This document shows, piece by piece, positions 63,355 through 64,000 of a stretch of 64,000 nucleotides of DNA. The stretch covers positions 1 to 64,000 of the forward strand of contig JAVEYY010000014.1 of NCBI GenBank assembly GCA_034003245.1. The letters are read 5' to 3'. The stretch is from Perlabentimonas sp034003245. Its GTDB lineage: Bacteria; Bacteroidota; Bacteroidia; Bacteroidales; Tenuifilaceae. The notes under the pieces are model-generated. The model did no database searches, was not told where the DNA came from, and saw only the letters and a list, made by a program, of their open reading frames with translations. Each line of letters starts with the position of its first letter. Position 1 is the first letter of the stretch. The translations under genes were made by a program, and so were the position numbers.

Positions 63355-64000
63355 TTGGAACAGAACCCACTTTCATCTATTATTAATTTTCTTCCCAACA
63401 AACCTGGCGTTTATCAATTTTATAATAGCTTAGGTGAGGTAATTTATGTGGGCAAGGCAAAGGATCTCAAAAAGCGTGTATCGTCCTATTTCAATAGGAA
63501 TAGATACGAAAGTGCCAAGTTAAGGGTTTTGGTTTCAAAGGTAATCGATATTAAGCATATTATTGTTGACACTGAGAGCGATGCTTTGCTTCTAGAGAAC
63601 AATTTGATCAAGAAGATAAAGCCTCGGTACAATATACTACTAAAGGATGATAAAACATATCCTTGGATATGCATAAAGAATGAACCATTTCCCCGAATTT
63701 TCTCAACCAGAAGGGTAGAGCACGATGGAAGTAGATATTTTGGGCCTTATACCTCCGGGTTACTTCTAAAAACAATGCTTGAACTTATCAAAACACTTTA
63801 TCCTATCCGAACCTGCAATTTTCAGTTAACAAAGCAAAATATTGATTCGGGGAAATTTAAGCCTTGCTTAGAGTTCCAAATTGGAAACTGTAAGGCACCA
63901 TGTATTGGCAATCAGGATTTAACCGAGTACCGTGAAAATGTAGATGCAATTGTAGAGATATTAAATGGCAATATACAGGCGGTTAAAAGAATTCTAGTAG
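63355..64000 (+). CDS. uvrC: Excinuclease ABC subunit C (3' end outside window)
   Basis: This subunit makes both cuts in nucleotide-excision repair. 215 codons are visible and the frame runs off the window end. The GIY-YIG domain is clear (PGVYQFYNSLGEVIYVGKAK, LKKRVSSYF). Further hits are PRYNILLKDDKTYPWI, RYFGPYTSG, and a CLEFQIGNCKAPC cysteine segment. The start is taken as TTG at 63355: an in-frame TAA lies at 63349-63351 and the next Met is far downstream. Confidence 0.92.
   Translation, partial: MEQNPLSSIINFLPNKPGVYQFYNSLGEVIYVGKAKDLKKRVSSYFNRNRYESAKLRVLVSKVIDIKHIIVDTESDALLLENNLIKKIKPRYNILLKDDKTYPWICIKNEPFPRIFSTRRVEHDGSRYFGPYTSGLLLKTMLELIKTLYPIRTCNFQLTKQNIDSGKFKPCLEFQIGNCKAPCIGNQDLTEYRENVDAIVEILNGNIQAVKRILV

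Overview
The window is a chromosomal segment of a member of the Bacteroidota, probably a free-living or environmental Bacteroidales/Marinilabiliales-like lineage. The grounds are the type IX secretion genes (a PorP/SprF protein and a gliding-type C-terminal domain protein), TonB-dependent receptors with carboxypeptidase-like N-terminal domains, families that are typical of the phylum (DUF4270, DUF4292, a 7TM-AraC regulator, a short GT5 protein beside panC/panD), promoters of the TTG-N19/20-TAnnTTTG type, and weak or absent Shine-Dalgarno sequences. No rRNA, tRNA, CRISPR array, transposase or phage gene was found.

Layout. 0-9 kb: a cut-off fatty-acid desaturase, then mostly minus-strand genes: a cold-shock protein, small lipoproteins, a flavodoxin, an esterase, an NTF2-like lipoprotein, a membrane-bound AraC regulator and a serine hydrolase. 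9-13.6 kb: a chemoreceptor, a solitary cytosine-5 DNA methyltransferase and a caspase-fold lipoprotein. 13.6-24 kb: the most unusual part. Two paralogous TonB-dependent receptors lie in divergent units with three lipoproteins that share one C-terminal domain, a lipoprotein with a molybdopterin-oxidoreductase-like fold but no metal-ligand cysteine, a short TiaS-like protein and a polytopic membrane protein. I read this as a candidate uptake system for an unknown nutrient. 24-31.6 kb: a type IX secretion cluster and a coiled-coil membrane protein, set in intergenic DNA full of mosaic repeats: a 179-bp tandem repeat, 105-bp direct repeats and small GC-rich palindromes.

31.6-47 kb: a PAS/GAF sensor without an output domain, an XRE regulator, comF, a DUF2147 protein, radA, the panC-panD-flippase operon, a truncated glycogen-synthase-like protein, a DUF4270 lipoprotein, glmS, a DUF2461 protein, trpS and an Mla-type lipid transporter pair. 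47-64 kb: clearly more AT-rich housekeeping genes: nadA, ruvB, a Crp/Fnr regulator, pheS, a cyclophilin, a polysaccharide flippase, dut, a TPR lipoprotein, a DUF4292 lipoprotein, an EnvC-like protein with a degenerate LytM domain, an anti-sigma kinase, ybeY, mnmG, ade, a phosphate transporter and the start of uvrC. Two parS-like palindromes follow mnmG. An AT-rich 477-bp gap before nadA holds DnaA-box-like 9-mers, so the right half may be near the origin; this is unproven.

All protein assignments come from reading motifs by eye; no database search was run.
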